Positions 1 through 10,649 of a stretch of DNA of 17,577 nt are shown piece by piece. The notes beneath the pieces are model-generated. The model was given only the letters and a program-made list of their open reading frames with translations. It ran no database searches and was not told the origin of the DNA. The position numbers and the translations under genes were made by a program. Origin of the DNA: Bondarzewia mesenterica (lineage: Eukaryota; Basidiomycota; Agaricomycetes; Russulales; Bondarzewiaceae); contig SGPL01000505.1 in the NCBI GenBank assembly GCA_004802705.1, positions 1 through 17,577 of the forward strand, written 5' to 3'. Numbering within the stretch: position 1 is the stretch's first letter; each line of letters opens with the position of its first letter.

Positions 1-1039
1 GAACCTTCAACCTCTTTGCTTCGTTTATATTTGTTCTTGAAGCTCAATAGAGATGAGAGGAGCCATTGTAACAGACAATCATCCCTGGGATAGATGTGAC
101 AGAGTCACAAATTCCGCCCAGATACAACACGACCAAACAAATTTTTTGAACGCGAACCTGCACGTTATTATGCAACACCCTGTAGGATAGGAGTTGGTAT
201 TCAATATGCCTAGGTCCTGATGCCGGCTGCGGCCTGCTGTGGCTCGGTCGAGTATAGCCGGTGTATTGTGGCAGTTCACCCGACCGTCACAGTACATAAG
301 CGCGCTGACGTTCGCGTTCTTTCCTTCAAACAGCTTCTTTAAACGCTCTACAGCTTCAGAAACAGAAATCAAGCTCAAGATTAATCAAGCTTCAAGCTTC
401 AAGCTCGATGTGCAAGTATTATAGTGCACCTTCAGGCGAGCCACGCACGGCATATCTTGGCACATTTCCTGGGTGCGTCGACGTTGTGAAGCAATTTCTT
501 CGTGGATATCAGTACGCTGCTCAAGCTAATATTAATATTCAGCTACGTGCTCGAGCTCTTTAATTTCTCCCGGACCTGCATACATAGGAGTCCTTTTCCA
601 TATACTCTTGAGACATCTAGTGTCAATCATGAGTAATAAGGACTTGCAGAAATTTCAACGACATCATTGCAACGACCTTTCATTCGATTTCAGATCGTTT
701 TAGCTGAGACATGTTGACAGGCGTCGACGTACCAATAACGGTCCCAGACCTTCATCACACCAAAACGGTAAAGGATTTTCCTCTTATGGTTTGACATTTG
801 CTTCCGTTGTAGCGCAAATCTGGAAGAGTCGCAAGATGGCGCATACATAAGGCTCTGATTTCACACTGTTGCCTTTCCCTTTTGCACCCCACCCCCGTCC
901 AAACGTTGCAGTACTACATAATTTCAAGGCCACTCGCTTACTTTTCATGTCACCATTCAAGGTCATTCGTTGTCGTGTAAGACCGCATTCTCTTAGCTGG
1001 CCTCAATCCTCACTGCACCATTTTCGCTAATACGCATAT
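1..1039. other. Gene-free stretch upstream of the CCCH gene
   Basis: I see no supportable gene here. The longest open frames are short, lack a convincing ATG or splice signals, and match no family I know. The stretch ends in the promoter and 5' leader of the gene starting at 1040. It may also hold the end of a transcript lying outside the window. The only local structure is the small TCAAGCT repeat at 385-405. Confidence 0.5.
385..405. repeat. Three tandem copies of a 7-mer, TCAAGCT
   Basis: Three head-to-tail copies of TCAAGCT lie at 385-391, 392-398 and 399-405, with degenerate TCAAGC/TCAAGA units just upstream at 369-380. This is a minor simple repeat in non-coding DNA, and no function is inferred. 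Confidence 0.8.
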
Positions 1040-2754
1040 ATGCAGTATTTCGATGAGCGGGGGAGGCCCGTTAAGCCTTATTGTGGCCAAGGCGATCGCT
1101 GCAGGTCCGTGTTGACTCACTCATAAGCCAGATCACTTCACGCAATCCCGTCACAGCTTCATTCATCCCAATGACCCTACGTGGTTTACCGCTCCGCCAA
1201 GCCGGAAGCCGGCTTCTGGTTCTGCCGATGCTTATAGACCCAGGCCCAGGGGTGTTCGTTGTACTTCACAGTCTGGCGGTCGGCGTCGACAGTCCCCTCT
1301 GGCTTCTCAGTCAGAAGTATTCAAGAAAACAAACGCAGATGCGGAGGTTCGTTACAAAAATGATGACCACCTGCGCGCCCACGGTCATGAGGGGAAACCC
1401 GTTCCTATTGAGCCGTCCTGGGATCGCAATCATTTTATGGAAATGAAATTCGCAGATCAGCCAGTGCCTCATTGCTCTGAAAAGCACAGAGTCGCATACG
1501 TGCGTATATTCTCTTCATTGGAAATGTGGTGGGAAGCTACAATATGTTACACAAATTTAGGACACGCCCTCGAGAGAAAAGAGCTCGAGTAGCTCCTCTC
1601 GCGGTTGCGACCGTAAGGACAACGGTAACTTATACATGTAGATGTCTTCAGCGTCTCGTTCTTACATGCATTGTTTTTCAGAAACGTCTCGCCAACTCTA
1701 TCGCAAGGATCTACCTGTTACCGATATTGTTTCAGATGTCCCATTAAGGTCACGTCACTCAGTTCCCGGCAACGACTTGGAGCATGGACGTGATGATGGT
1801 CAATTCGTGGATAAGATTGTTGAATCGTTCAGGGCTATTGCAAAGTAAGCATCCATATCACAATCAAACGTTGGATTATGAAGAGACCGTCTTGAACCTA
1901 GATTGACTAATAAGGCCGTACAAGATACCGCCGCATACGACAAAGAAGAGGAGAAGCTTCGAACGTATTCCGAACTTTCCGCTACACTGGCGAAGGTATC
2001 TCCGTCTGCCACTAGCGCTGTTGCCCCTACGTTGGCAGCTGTCACTATCAACCATGCGAAATACCGGGACACAATTCAATCCGATTTTAGGAAGCTCGGC
2101 CATGTCTGGGAAGACGTATTCGAGCATTTCGTCACAGGCGTCGTTCGTGCTGTGGACTTGGAGCTTGCAAACACCGTCAATCGCTGGAGGAAAGAAATTG
2201 GACCTTCGGTTATTCATTCGGATCCAAGTTCTCAAGTAATTGATGCCAATGGCTTTGATGGCTTACCATCGCAGGTTGGCCAGGCGTCTCGTAAGCGAAA
2301 GTCAGACGGGGCTCACGACGGTTCCATGAAGGCTAAATCTAGTCGCGCTGTACACTCTAGTGCTTACAAGCGCCGTCGCCTGTCTGACTTGCCTCCCAAA
2401 GTCGATTTGCCAGATGGATTGCGACAGGCTGGCTTAAATCCTGTCCCTGACAGCTTCGATCCCGACGTTCTCAGGATGCTTGAAGAAATGAAGTCTAGGA
2501 TCGACATGCAGGTGGAAGCATTGGAGAAGCTTACAGAGGAGAACACCAGGGTATGTTAGCATTGCGACACGCATCCGCCATGACGTTCATTGACCATTAT
2601 TCTGTTTCAGTTGAAGTTGACGTTGGACAATCAATCTCTGGATCCGTCAGAAGCGGATAGCTTCATCGAGTCTGCAGACACATGTCTGCCCTCCGATGCT
2701 TCGGATATCGAGCTCCGGGTTGTCACCCTACCCAGTGTAGAATGCTACAGGTGA
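1040..2754 (+). CDS. CCCH-like zinc-finger protein with nuclear signals and coiled coil
   Basis: Six exons: 1040-1104, 1157-1499, 1561-1624, 1682-1844, 1902-2550 and 2611-2754. Introns are 52-61 nt and the frame closes over 475 residues. The ATG at 1040 is supported by an in-frame TAA at 1028. The N-terminus carries PYCGQGDRCSFIHP, giving Cys15, Cys21 and His25 (C-x5-C-x3-H), the last three ligands of a CCCH finger. No cysteine occupies the usual first position. A basic, Ser/Arg-rich linker and a mostly helical middle (about 195-310) follow. Basic clusters RKRKSD (about 341) and YKRRRLSD (about 366) look like nuclear localisation signals. Residues about 400-433 form a heptad-like coiled coil split by the last intron. 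CCCH fingers usually bind RNA, so an RNA-related nuclear role is an inference. I do not recognise the specific family. Confidence in the gene model is high, in function low. Confidence 0.8.
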
Positions 2755-3134
2755 TTAACTGATGTGATGCTAGGCTGAGTACAGTATGTAAAATCATGCT
2801 GTACTTCTTCTGCTTTTCATGTACCACTTAGTACTGTGTGTATAGCATGCAAAACCTTGATATGGCTCTATTTTTTTCCTCCTTACAGTGCACCAAATAC
2901 ACTTATTTCAGGGTATACAGGCCTGTATCTGGCTGAGAACTTGATACAGCAGATAAAATTCGCCCCGCTGGTGAGTCTGGGAAAACAGCATGAGTGGTGA
3001 TCGGCTGACTAAACGCACCATTTGTTGACGCGACTTGATCACGTGCGTGAACGCGTTCAACTGTAGCCACCAATCAGCACCAATCCTTGCGGTCTGGGAC
3101 ATAAACTGCCATCCACAAGCCGCCTGTAACACAC
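2755..3134. other. Intergenic: 3' end of CCCH gene and promoter of the next gene
   Basis: This 380-nt spacer separates two genes on the same strand. The first half is AT-rich and would hold the 3' UTR of the CCCH gene. The second half holds CACGTG and ACGCG elements close to the next ATG. No open frame here is convincing. Confidence 0.5.
3026..3058 (+). promoter_or_regulatory. MCB-like ACGCG elements and an E-box upstream of the Ser/Pro-rich gene
   Basis: ACGCGA (3028-3033), CACGTG (3040-3045) and ACGCGT (3051-3056, inside the palindrome GAACGCGTTC at 3049-3058) lie 79-107 nt before the ATG at 3135. ACGCGT is the core of the MluI cell-cycle box bound by MBF-type factors, which drive G1/S transcription in fungi. 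CACGTG is the usual bHLH E-box. Short motifs occur by chance, so function here is an inference. Confidence 0.3.
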
Positions 3135-6100
3135 ATGCCTTCCGACGACATGGACGACGCTTCAAGTGATAACGGAACAGCTAAATTTTCTTCGCCATCG
3201 CCTAGTAGCTCAGACGATGCCGTCAACGATGCCTCGGCGCGTGTCTACTTTGGTCCTATGCAAACTCCCGAGAAGAAATTCGCTGCCAGGTCTGCTCGCA
3301 GGCGCACGCCTCGTTCATCATCCACTCAGTCCCCTCTGCGTCGATCTGCCAGATTAACTTCCGCATTAGCAGCTGATCGCGGCGCGTCGCCTTCGAGGCA
3401 AGTGCAGGTGCCCAAGTCAAAAGGGTTGCGGGAGATTGGAGAGGAGGGCTCCAGCATCAGGCAGGAGACTCTGGAGCGAGAAATGGATCTGCAGGACGGT
3501 GGGTGTGATCTCGGACATCAATAGAGATAATCTTTGTCATCTCATATGCCATTTTATCTTAGAAGCAGAACCTTGCTCTGCGTTAGCGGAAAGGGTATCA
3601 CGAGCGCACGACAACCCCTCCCCACCCCCGCAGATGTTGCAGTTTCTCGACGAGGATGCTCCTGATGATTCTCCTCCTCCGCGTCTGATCGATATATCTG
3701 ATACATACGAAGCTAATCCCGCGGCCATGGTTGGTCACCCACAAGCCCTTCCCTTTGAACCGTGTTCCCCGTTTTGTTCCCCTCTCCCTGACACGTTACC
3801 AAGTGTGGTGTCTCCATTCTCTATCCAACAGACTACCGCCCTACTCGACTCATCTCAGCAAGACCTCATCCTTTTCGATCCTATTTCGTCCATTACGCCG
3901 TCGACGCCTCCTCGACAGACGTCATCCTTGACAGCCGATACTGAGGACCAGGATGCGCAGGTGGTTGTTGAACTCTTAGCTCCAGAGGAAGCTACCGTAG
4001 ATCCATCGGAACCGCCTCAATATATTAACCTCTTGTCACCTTCCCCACTACGGAGAAGTGCTAGCCTCAGCCCCGCCATTGAGGTGCCTTGTACACCTTC
4101 CCCTGCCTCACCAGAATCGAATCTACAACCCGAAGACAAACATCCAAAGGACGAGGAACTGGTGGAAAGTGGAGAACAGGTTTTGGATTCAATTCCTCAG
4201 ACTCCTCAAGATACCTCACCAGATGAGGCGACACATGGTCAACCATCCATCTCCCCAACAATCCCATCTATCACTTTCCAATTGCCTCCTTCTCGTTCTT
4301 GCTCCCCAGACGCGCTCAATGCATCTCAAAACCCAAGATCTTCTCCACGTCCACGACGGTCTCCGAGGTTGTCTCAGGACAACACCATTACTTCGCCAGT
4401 GCCTGCATTGGAGGGTGCGCAATCACAGCCTTGGACATCTGATACTAATAGCGCTCCTGGTCCGTCGAGGCGCTCCAAAGCCCGGAACGACAAGAGCAAG
4501 AGAGCCGCGAATTCGAAACGCAGGGAGCTGGGCTCTCTCTCTCCAACCTCCGCAGATGTTCTCTCTAATATTTTGGCCGGTGGCTTCGACTCCAATTCCG
4601 CGGTCGATGGACGCTCGACTCCTCCGACTCCACTCGTTTTCTCTGACAATTTCGTTTTGCCTTCAACTCCCCTACAACAACCGTCCCCCCAACTGAATCA
4701 GAAGTCCGCAATTCGTGACGTGCAGCGGCCTCCTTCAGCAATATCGCCTCTTAGTCCTTCCAAAAGTTCTTCTCTATCTCCAGCAAGGGCCACGAGCCCC
4801 TTAGACGATCCTCTTCGTTCACCTCGCAGGATACCCATAGCGCAGGCTATAGCTGAAGGCTCATTATCCCCGGACAAAATCCCTCGTCGGCCGTTCCTAA
4901 ACGGCAACAACATGGGTTCAGAGATAGGACTCTTTGGTCGCCCTGTATTCACACGTCTGAAGGCGGACGATCCGATTCGCAGCCCCAGGCGCGTGCTCAT
5001 AGGAGACAAAACCGCCGCCCCATCGCCCGCACGTGCGGGATCTACCTCTCCCTTCAAAGCTGCTCGTGCTGGCTCGGCGGAGCCGCAGACGCTGAGGAAG
5101 GAACCGTTCTCTTTCAAACCACCGTCAAGGGCTCTATCCGACTCCGAACTGTCGAGTCCTTCAAAACCACGAAACGCACTGCCGTTCCCCGTCCGGTCGC
5201 GCGCGCAAAATTCAGGCTCGAAGCTTCCTGATTCCATACCTGAGGAGACGGAAGCGCAGGCCTCATCCAATGATGCACCAACTGCGATTGCAGGACCTTC
5301 AGTGACCGCAACTGCAACCGCTAGTCCGGCGAAGTCAAGCCTGCGGCAGCCGTCGTCCGTTACTAGTCGAATACCGCGAATTGGCGCCAAACCGTATGCG
5401 AGACCGGTCTCGAAGGGCAAGCAGGTGGAGAACAAGCTCGTCGTGGCCTCGCGCAAGGCAGCAGCTAATGCGGCTCCGGTAAGCGAGCTAAATATGTCGA
5501 TACATGCATGACCACTAACTGGCCATAAGACGAAGCCATTGCGTATCGTCAGGAAAGTTGTTAACACCAGCAGTGGCGGTAGTTCCGACGACATCCAAAG
5601 CAACAGCGCGGCGACAGCTACCACTTCGCGAACGACGACTCGAACAAGCCAGAGTAAAGGATCAAGCCTCCCAGCGGTATCCTCACTCAAGCGCAAGCGC
5701 GTAACGGACCACACTTCGTCACCTCCTGGTGTTCGTCCCATCGTGATGATCCGCCAAGTTGTTCCCGGCGTCAATGGGCCGAGGTATCCCAGTTCAAAAC
5801 CCACGGCGGCCCCACCCCCACCCTCTTCCACACAGCAGCCGCAGTCAGAGGACAGCCCGATTAAGAAGCCTCGTATCTTGCACATGAGGAAGGTCGAGGG
5901 TCCTCCAAGGCGGACGACACCTGTGGTCCCTAAGGAGCGTGAGCCAGTGGAAACGGTTCAATCTCCACTGAGAGAACAAGTTTCGAAGGAGTCGCCTTCA
6001 AGCCCTCCAATTGATGTTCTCGGTCCCCCGCCTCCTGTGGTCGATGACGCTTCCCCTGCCTTGCCGCCTGAGAACGTCATCGCTGGTCCGTCGAAGGCCA

Positions 6101-7028
6101 AATCGCCGGAGCCAGCACGATCACCAGAACCTCTTGCCACTGCTGTAGACCAACCGGAATTCAGCACGGCCCCTTCCACTCGTCGCACTGCGCGTTCCAG
6201 GATCGCGGCACCACCACAAACTGATGTGTTTGGCACAGTACGCCCACTCCAACCCCGTCGGAGACAACGACAGGTTCAGGCGGACACGGGCGGATTCCCG
6301 GCCATGAGCGCGATGGCGCTCAAGGCCCTGACGACAACGAACACGGAGAAGAACCAGCAGTGTGTTGCGCGCCTGGAGAAGGAGATCGTGCGAAAGAACG
6401 GGAGTCGGCCAGAAAGTCCATCTACTAAGGTCCGGACGGTCTTGGAGCGGCAGAAGGAGGAGAAGGGGAGGGAAAGGAAGGAGCGAGCGGAGCGGAGGGC
6501 GAGGAGGAGCACGGATGGTCAGACGGACCAGCAGGATCTCAGCTTGATGAGCTCGGACGACATGGCTGCTCTTGGGCTGGATGGGTTACCCTTGAAACAT
6601 CGACTGGGGGCGGGGGATGAAGGGTATTACGAGACGCCGGAGAAGAAGTCTGGCGAGGAAGAGAGGGCTAGGAAGCGGGTCAAGTGGGATCGGGGATTGT
6701 TCAGCACCATCTATCTTGGAGATCTCGAGTCGGCGTCGACTTCGCGAGAGACTTCCATCAAGCCGACGACGGCTCTTCAGAGGGGTGCCCTTTCTGCAGC
6801 GTCGAAGGTACGTTGGTCTTGTCTTTGTAATTTTGGAGGATTGACAAAAACAACTGGTAATAGTCGACACAACTGGATAACTACGGTAACACGGTGCACG
6901 GCGAATCCCCTCTCAAGAACCTCGTGCAAGAGAGCATTGTGGTCAAGAAATTTGTCTACGATGACGATATGGAGGCTGAGGAAGTATCGAAGCCTGTCAA
7001 GGGCAAAGGTAAGAAGTCGAAGAGTTGA
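3135..7028 (+). CDS. Large Ser/Pro-rich, probably disordered nuclear protein (unknown family)
   Basis: Four exons (3135-3498, 3563-5478, 5530-6807, 6864-7028) with introns of 64, 51 and 56 nt give 1240 residues with no frame error. Nearly the whole protein is rich in Ser, Pro, Thr and Arg with very many S/T-P sites, as in intrinsically disordered kinase substrates. Recurrent modules include SPLRRSARL near the N-terminus, SPRRSPRLS, and a near-duplicate DDP(L/I)RSPRR at about residues 536 and 590. TPEKK occurs near both ends (QTPEKKF and ETPEKKS). Residues about 1018-1090 are charged and helix-prone, rich in Glu, Arg and Lys. KRVKW at 1142-1146 fits the RVxF/W PP1-docking pattern, and the tail ends in a Lys-rich run. 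I do not recognise the family. A nuclear or chromatin protein regulated by cyclin-dependent kinase is inferred from composition only. Confidence 0.8.
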
Positions 7029-7240
7029 GCGTTGAACGTCGGACGGTTCGGTGATCACCAACATCATTTAGTGTCACTTCTTTATCTTCACGCCGTTCGT
7101 TTTTTTGTTCGATGTCATGTGCATTTGTGTCGCTTTGTCCTTGCATATTATAATCTCAGTGCTGCGGCTTTTCCTCAAGATACAGCGTGTCGGCTGGTAT
7201 GCGAGTAAGGATATACTGTTATCTAAATGCGTCATGCCTT

Positions 7241-8400
7241 TTACTTTCCACCACGGTGGGCCAAGGTAGGGCTCGCCTGGTTGGTAGGCAAGACGAACAG
7301 CTCGGCGATATTGACGTGAGGTGGCCGAGCAGCTGCCCATACGATCTCCTCAGCGATATCTTCGGCGGTCACTGTAATACAGAGTTAATATGCCACCGTC
7401 ACTGAGAGAAGGAAACTCACAAGGTTGAAGTCCCTCATAGACTTTGTCCGCCGCCGTCTTGTCACCACGGAAACGAATGATGGAGAATTCAGTCTCCACC
7501 ATTCCTAGCTCTACGGGTCAGTAGGGATGTCGAGATAGAATGGGGATGTTCTGACCTGGTTGGATCTCAGTCACACGGATGGGAGTGTCCACGAGTTCCC
7601 GAAGCAAGGCTCCTGAGAAAGCTCGAAGAGCATGCTTCGTAGCGCAGTACACGCTTCCACCGGCGTATGGCTCACGACCCGCAATAGATCCCAAATTGAT
7701 GATGTGACCAGAATTCTGCGCTTTGAAGTCTGATAATCACACAATGGATAGATGAGGCATGAATCGAGAATGGGAAAAAAAGACAGAAAGGGAAGACCTT
7801 TGATCAGGAGCTGCGTTATCGAGAAGAGACCGAGAACATTCGTCGCGAACATGGACTCCACATCAGAGTCCAAGACATTCCCGATGCGGTCAACACCGCG
7901 GACGAAGCCAGCGTTGTTCACTTGACAGGAATCAGTCATTGCTTCTCTACCAATCGTGGTCGTGGCATACCCAAGATGTCGACTTTGCGCAGGTCCTGAG
8001 GAATCTTGTCCCACAGAGCTGCGACCTGAGCCTTGTCAGAGACGTCCAGCTGAATGGTCGCGATTTTTCCCCCCTGCTGGAGGCCGGACTCCTTGTGTGC
8101 GGCCGCGGCGGCCTCTGCAACGGTTTTAAGAGCATCGGCACGGCGTGCGAGCAAGATGAGGTTGGAGCCTCCCTACACGAACCATGAAACGGTGGGCCTC
8201 TCGAGATGTACGGTAGCTACTCGCCTTCGCAAACAGGATTGCGGTTGCCTACGGACAAAAAACACGAACGATCATTCTGCATTTGCTGTGTGATTGGCAG
8301 GCAAAGTGCATGAGAGACTTACAGCTCCGATTCCAGCACTGGCACCCGTGATCAGGACCGTCTTTCCGAGCAAACGGGACGCATTGAAGACGCTTGACAT
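7241..8400 (-). CDS. Short-chain dehydrogenase, YMR226C-like NADP-dependent 3-hydroxy acid dehydrogenase
   Basis: Seven exons in transcript order: 8323-8400, 8225-8248, 7971-8172, 7798-7920, 7556-7729, 7421-7504, 7241-7371. The frame closes over 271 residues. The Rossmann motif TGASAGIG spans 18-25, NNAG is at 103-106, and the classical tetrad is Asn129, Ser157 (NLGSIAG), Tyr170 and Lys174 (YCATK). The C-terminal segment has GMVETEFS and LPTNQASP. These blocks and the length closely resemble yeast YMR226C, a cytosolic NADP+-dependent 3-hydroxy acid / L-allo-threonine dehydrogenase, so a similar substrate range is inferred. Exon 2 is only 24 nt. The intron after it (8173-8224) begins GC rather than GT in the best model. 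The gene is divergent from the SET gene and convergent with the Ser/Pro-rich gene, 212 nt away. Confidence 0.9.
8173..8224 (-). other. Probable GC-AG intron of the SDR gene
   Basis: After AAG ending exon 2, the transcript reads GCGAGT, which matches the donor consensus except for C at position 2. The intron ends in GTGTAG 52 nt later and joins Lys to Gly-Gly-Ser-Asn in frame. A GT-AG alternative exists: donor GTAGCT 4 nt downstream with acceptor GGAG, also in frame and giving the same length. It has a weaker donor and a non-pyrimidine acceptor. Confidence 0.55.
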
Positions 8401-8801
8401 GTTGCGAGAAAAAGTGAGGTGGCGAAGGAATGAAAGTCGTGGGCGCGGAGGTGCTGTGGAGGTGGAGAGGCGCGGACGGGCGTGTTTATCTGATCTACAG
8501 GGCGATATCTGCCAGTACGAATCGGCCGATACGCAAAGGAATCGGGGCTGAGGCCGTGGCAAATTTCGAAGGGAACGGTTCCTAATGGCGAGTAACATGA
8601 CTCACGCACGCAATCTTGCGTGGAAGTGGGAGCTGCGACATAGGCAAGATATAGTGAAACAAGATTGTCCCTAATTTTGTTTGTTTTCTCAATTAGCTGC
8701 TAGTACTAGGCATCCGACTCCAGTCCCGCGCCGCTGCTTGCGCGATTCGATATTTTTTGGATGATGTAATGCAAATTCGATTTCCATCTCAAACCACTGG
8801 T
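8401..8801. promoter_or_regulatory. Divergent intergenic promoter between the SDR and SET genes
   Basis: About 400 nt separate the start codons of two genes pointing away from each other, so both promoters must lie here. I see no confident TATA box. Open frames on either strand in this stretch are short. The SET start could move upstream to the in-frame ATG at 8757, shortening the spacer. Confidence 0.5.
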
Positions 8802-10577
8802 ATGCCAGAAAATGTACCCTCAGACATATATTCTCTACGATGGAGTCGACTTCTGCACTGGTTAGAAGATCACGGAATGCAGGTAGATGCCAAAAATCTG
8901 CTCGTGCGACCTAAGAAGAGACATGGTTTGAGTCATCTTAGCTTCGGCCACTCGACTCGGACTGCTTCTCACAATCTCCAAGATGCAGGCAATGGTCTTT
9001 TCACGATTTGCAGCATTTCCGTGAGTGGAAAACATCAGAAATCCACTAGGGAAAGAAGTTCTTCTGAATTCCATGATGTATATGCGAACCTAGCCCTCAG
9101 CACCACTTTTCACTCTTCCTGCTTCAGCGAAATTAAACTTCAGGACGCTGTCATCTCATTACCCCGCCAGAGCATCTGATTTACTCTCAGCGACCCAGCT
9201 AATTTCGTTGCATCTCCTTCTAAACCGTCCCCCTCCAGATGGCGAATCTCCAGACCATCTCTTTGGCCCGTACATATCAGTTCTCCCCCGAGAATTTGAC
9301 AGTCATCCCTTGACCTGGGCTGTCCAGCATAAATTCGGAGGCCCCATCCCCTTGACTTCTTCCGGAGAAAACCTGCTACCAAAATTGCCATGCAGCGTGC
9401 TCTCTGCCTTGACGAAACTGGAGGCAAAATTTTGGGATGATTGGAAAACGGTGTGCCAATATGTGGTGCGTACAGGAAGCTCTGCCATCCTCATCCTCAT
9501 TTTACATCCACGCGTTCATCTGTTTTTAGGGAGATTCTCTAGATTTATTAGATCGATCAGATGGACCACTTAAAATGAGCGATACGACAGATATCGCGTC
9601 GACTACACATTACCTCTGGGCATGGATGAACGGTCGTTCTACTTGTGCCTGCTGACTGGCGCTGAATTAACTGACTGAAATTAAACAGTGAATACCCGAT
9701 GTCTGTACGATCGCCTTACTAGATCGAAATCGGACCCAGACAATATCAGCCTCTGCCCCGTATTCGACTTTGCCAACCACAAGTGGACGGCGCCGACCAT
9801 GAGAGTCGCTCCGTCCGATGTAGACGTACGGAACTTTGTTGTGAGGGACGTCGGTTCAAACCTCACTTGCGTGACGTGTTGTGAGGATGTGGTCGAGGAT
9901 AAGGAACTGTACCTCACGTATGGCGAACATCCGAATCGGACCTTGTTCGTGGAGTACGGATTCATCAATGAGGTATCTGAGCATGAATTTGTCTCCGGCG
10001 CGTACGCGGGAGAGGTAGACGTGCAAGATATTGTGGAGGATATGTTCGTGAGGCGGGGGACTGTGGGGGCGTGGATGAGGGAAATTTTGAACGATAATGG
10101 GTATTGGGGGTTAGACTTGCAACAATTTTTCGATCCGACATAACGGTAAAGAATAGGGCTAACTTTTCTTTTTTTGTGTGTAGTGACTGGACGATGCATT
10201 CGGCCCCTCAGCCAGCACACCCTTCGTACCGGCTGATCACAGCGCTCCGTCTCTACCACATCGTCCCCGCGGATTCGCACGACGTGCCGTCCGATAACGA
10301 CACCATCCTCAATCCTTGGTCCGACACGCTTTCGGGCCGCAAGGACGTTATTTCTGACGAAAACGAGGCGGCGTGGCGGTCGACACTACTAAACATTAGT
10401 AACACTGTCGCGAAAAGGGCAGAGGCATCAATGGCGAGTATGGCGGGCATGCCGATGGAAAAAGAGCAGCCTGAGTGGTATGAGTGGATGTTGCATAACA
10501 TCCGGATGTTGTGGTGGGAGGAGCGGTATGTTGCAATGGCTGTTGCGGATAGTGTGCGCAACGGCGTCGAATTTTAG
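8802..10577 (+). CDS. SET-domain lysine methyltransferase (SETD6/RKM-like) with one frame break
   Basis: Exons: 8802-8925, 8983-9077, 9144-9465, 9530-9632, 9689-10109 and 10184-10577. The predicted product is about 485 residues if one base is discounted. It starts with RWSRLLHWLEDHGM, then DAGNGLFT (the SET GxG motif). The SET-inserted helical region follows (LSATQLISLHLL, FGPYISVLPREFDSH), then CPVFDFANHKW (the DxxNH S-adenosylmethionine-binding core) and TYGEHPNRTLFVEYGF (the final SET tyrosine motif). The C-terminal exon resembles a RuBisCO-LSMT-type substrate-binding domain. This architecture is that of protein N-lysine methyltransferases; the substrate is unknown. Between 9018 and 9050 the frame slips by one base. 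An alternative intron, 8995-9049 (GT...TAG, 55 nt), restores the frame but deletes the LFT motif. ATG 8757 is an alternative start. This is either a sequence error or an early pseudogene. Confidence 0.75.
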
Positions 10578-10649
10578 AGCGTCGCATGCATTGGAAACAG
10601 GACGACGTAACCAAAATTCACAATCTGCGTGAAAGTCCTTGGATTTCGT

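Noticed and set aside
79..378. 99-codon minus-strand open frame
   Set aside because: It begins with TTG rather than ATG, has no matching exons around it, and shows no motif I recognise.
4698..5885. 395-codon open frame on the minus strand
   Set aside because: It lies antisense to the Ser/Pro-rich coding sequence, whose plus-strand frame is spliced cleanly across it. Its low-complexity Gly/Val/Leu-rich translation is what the complement of Ser/Pro/Arg codons gives.
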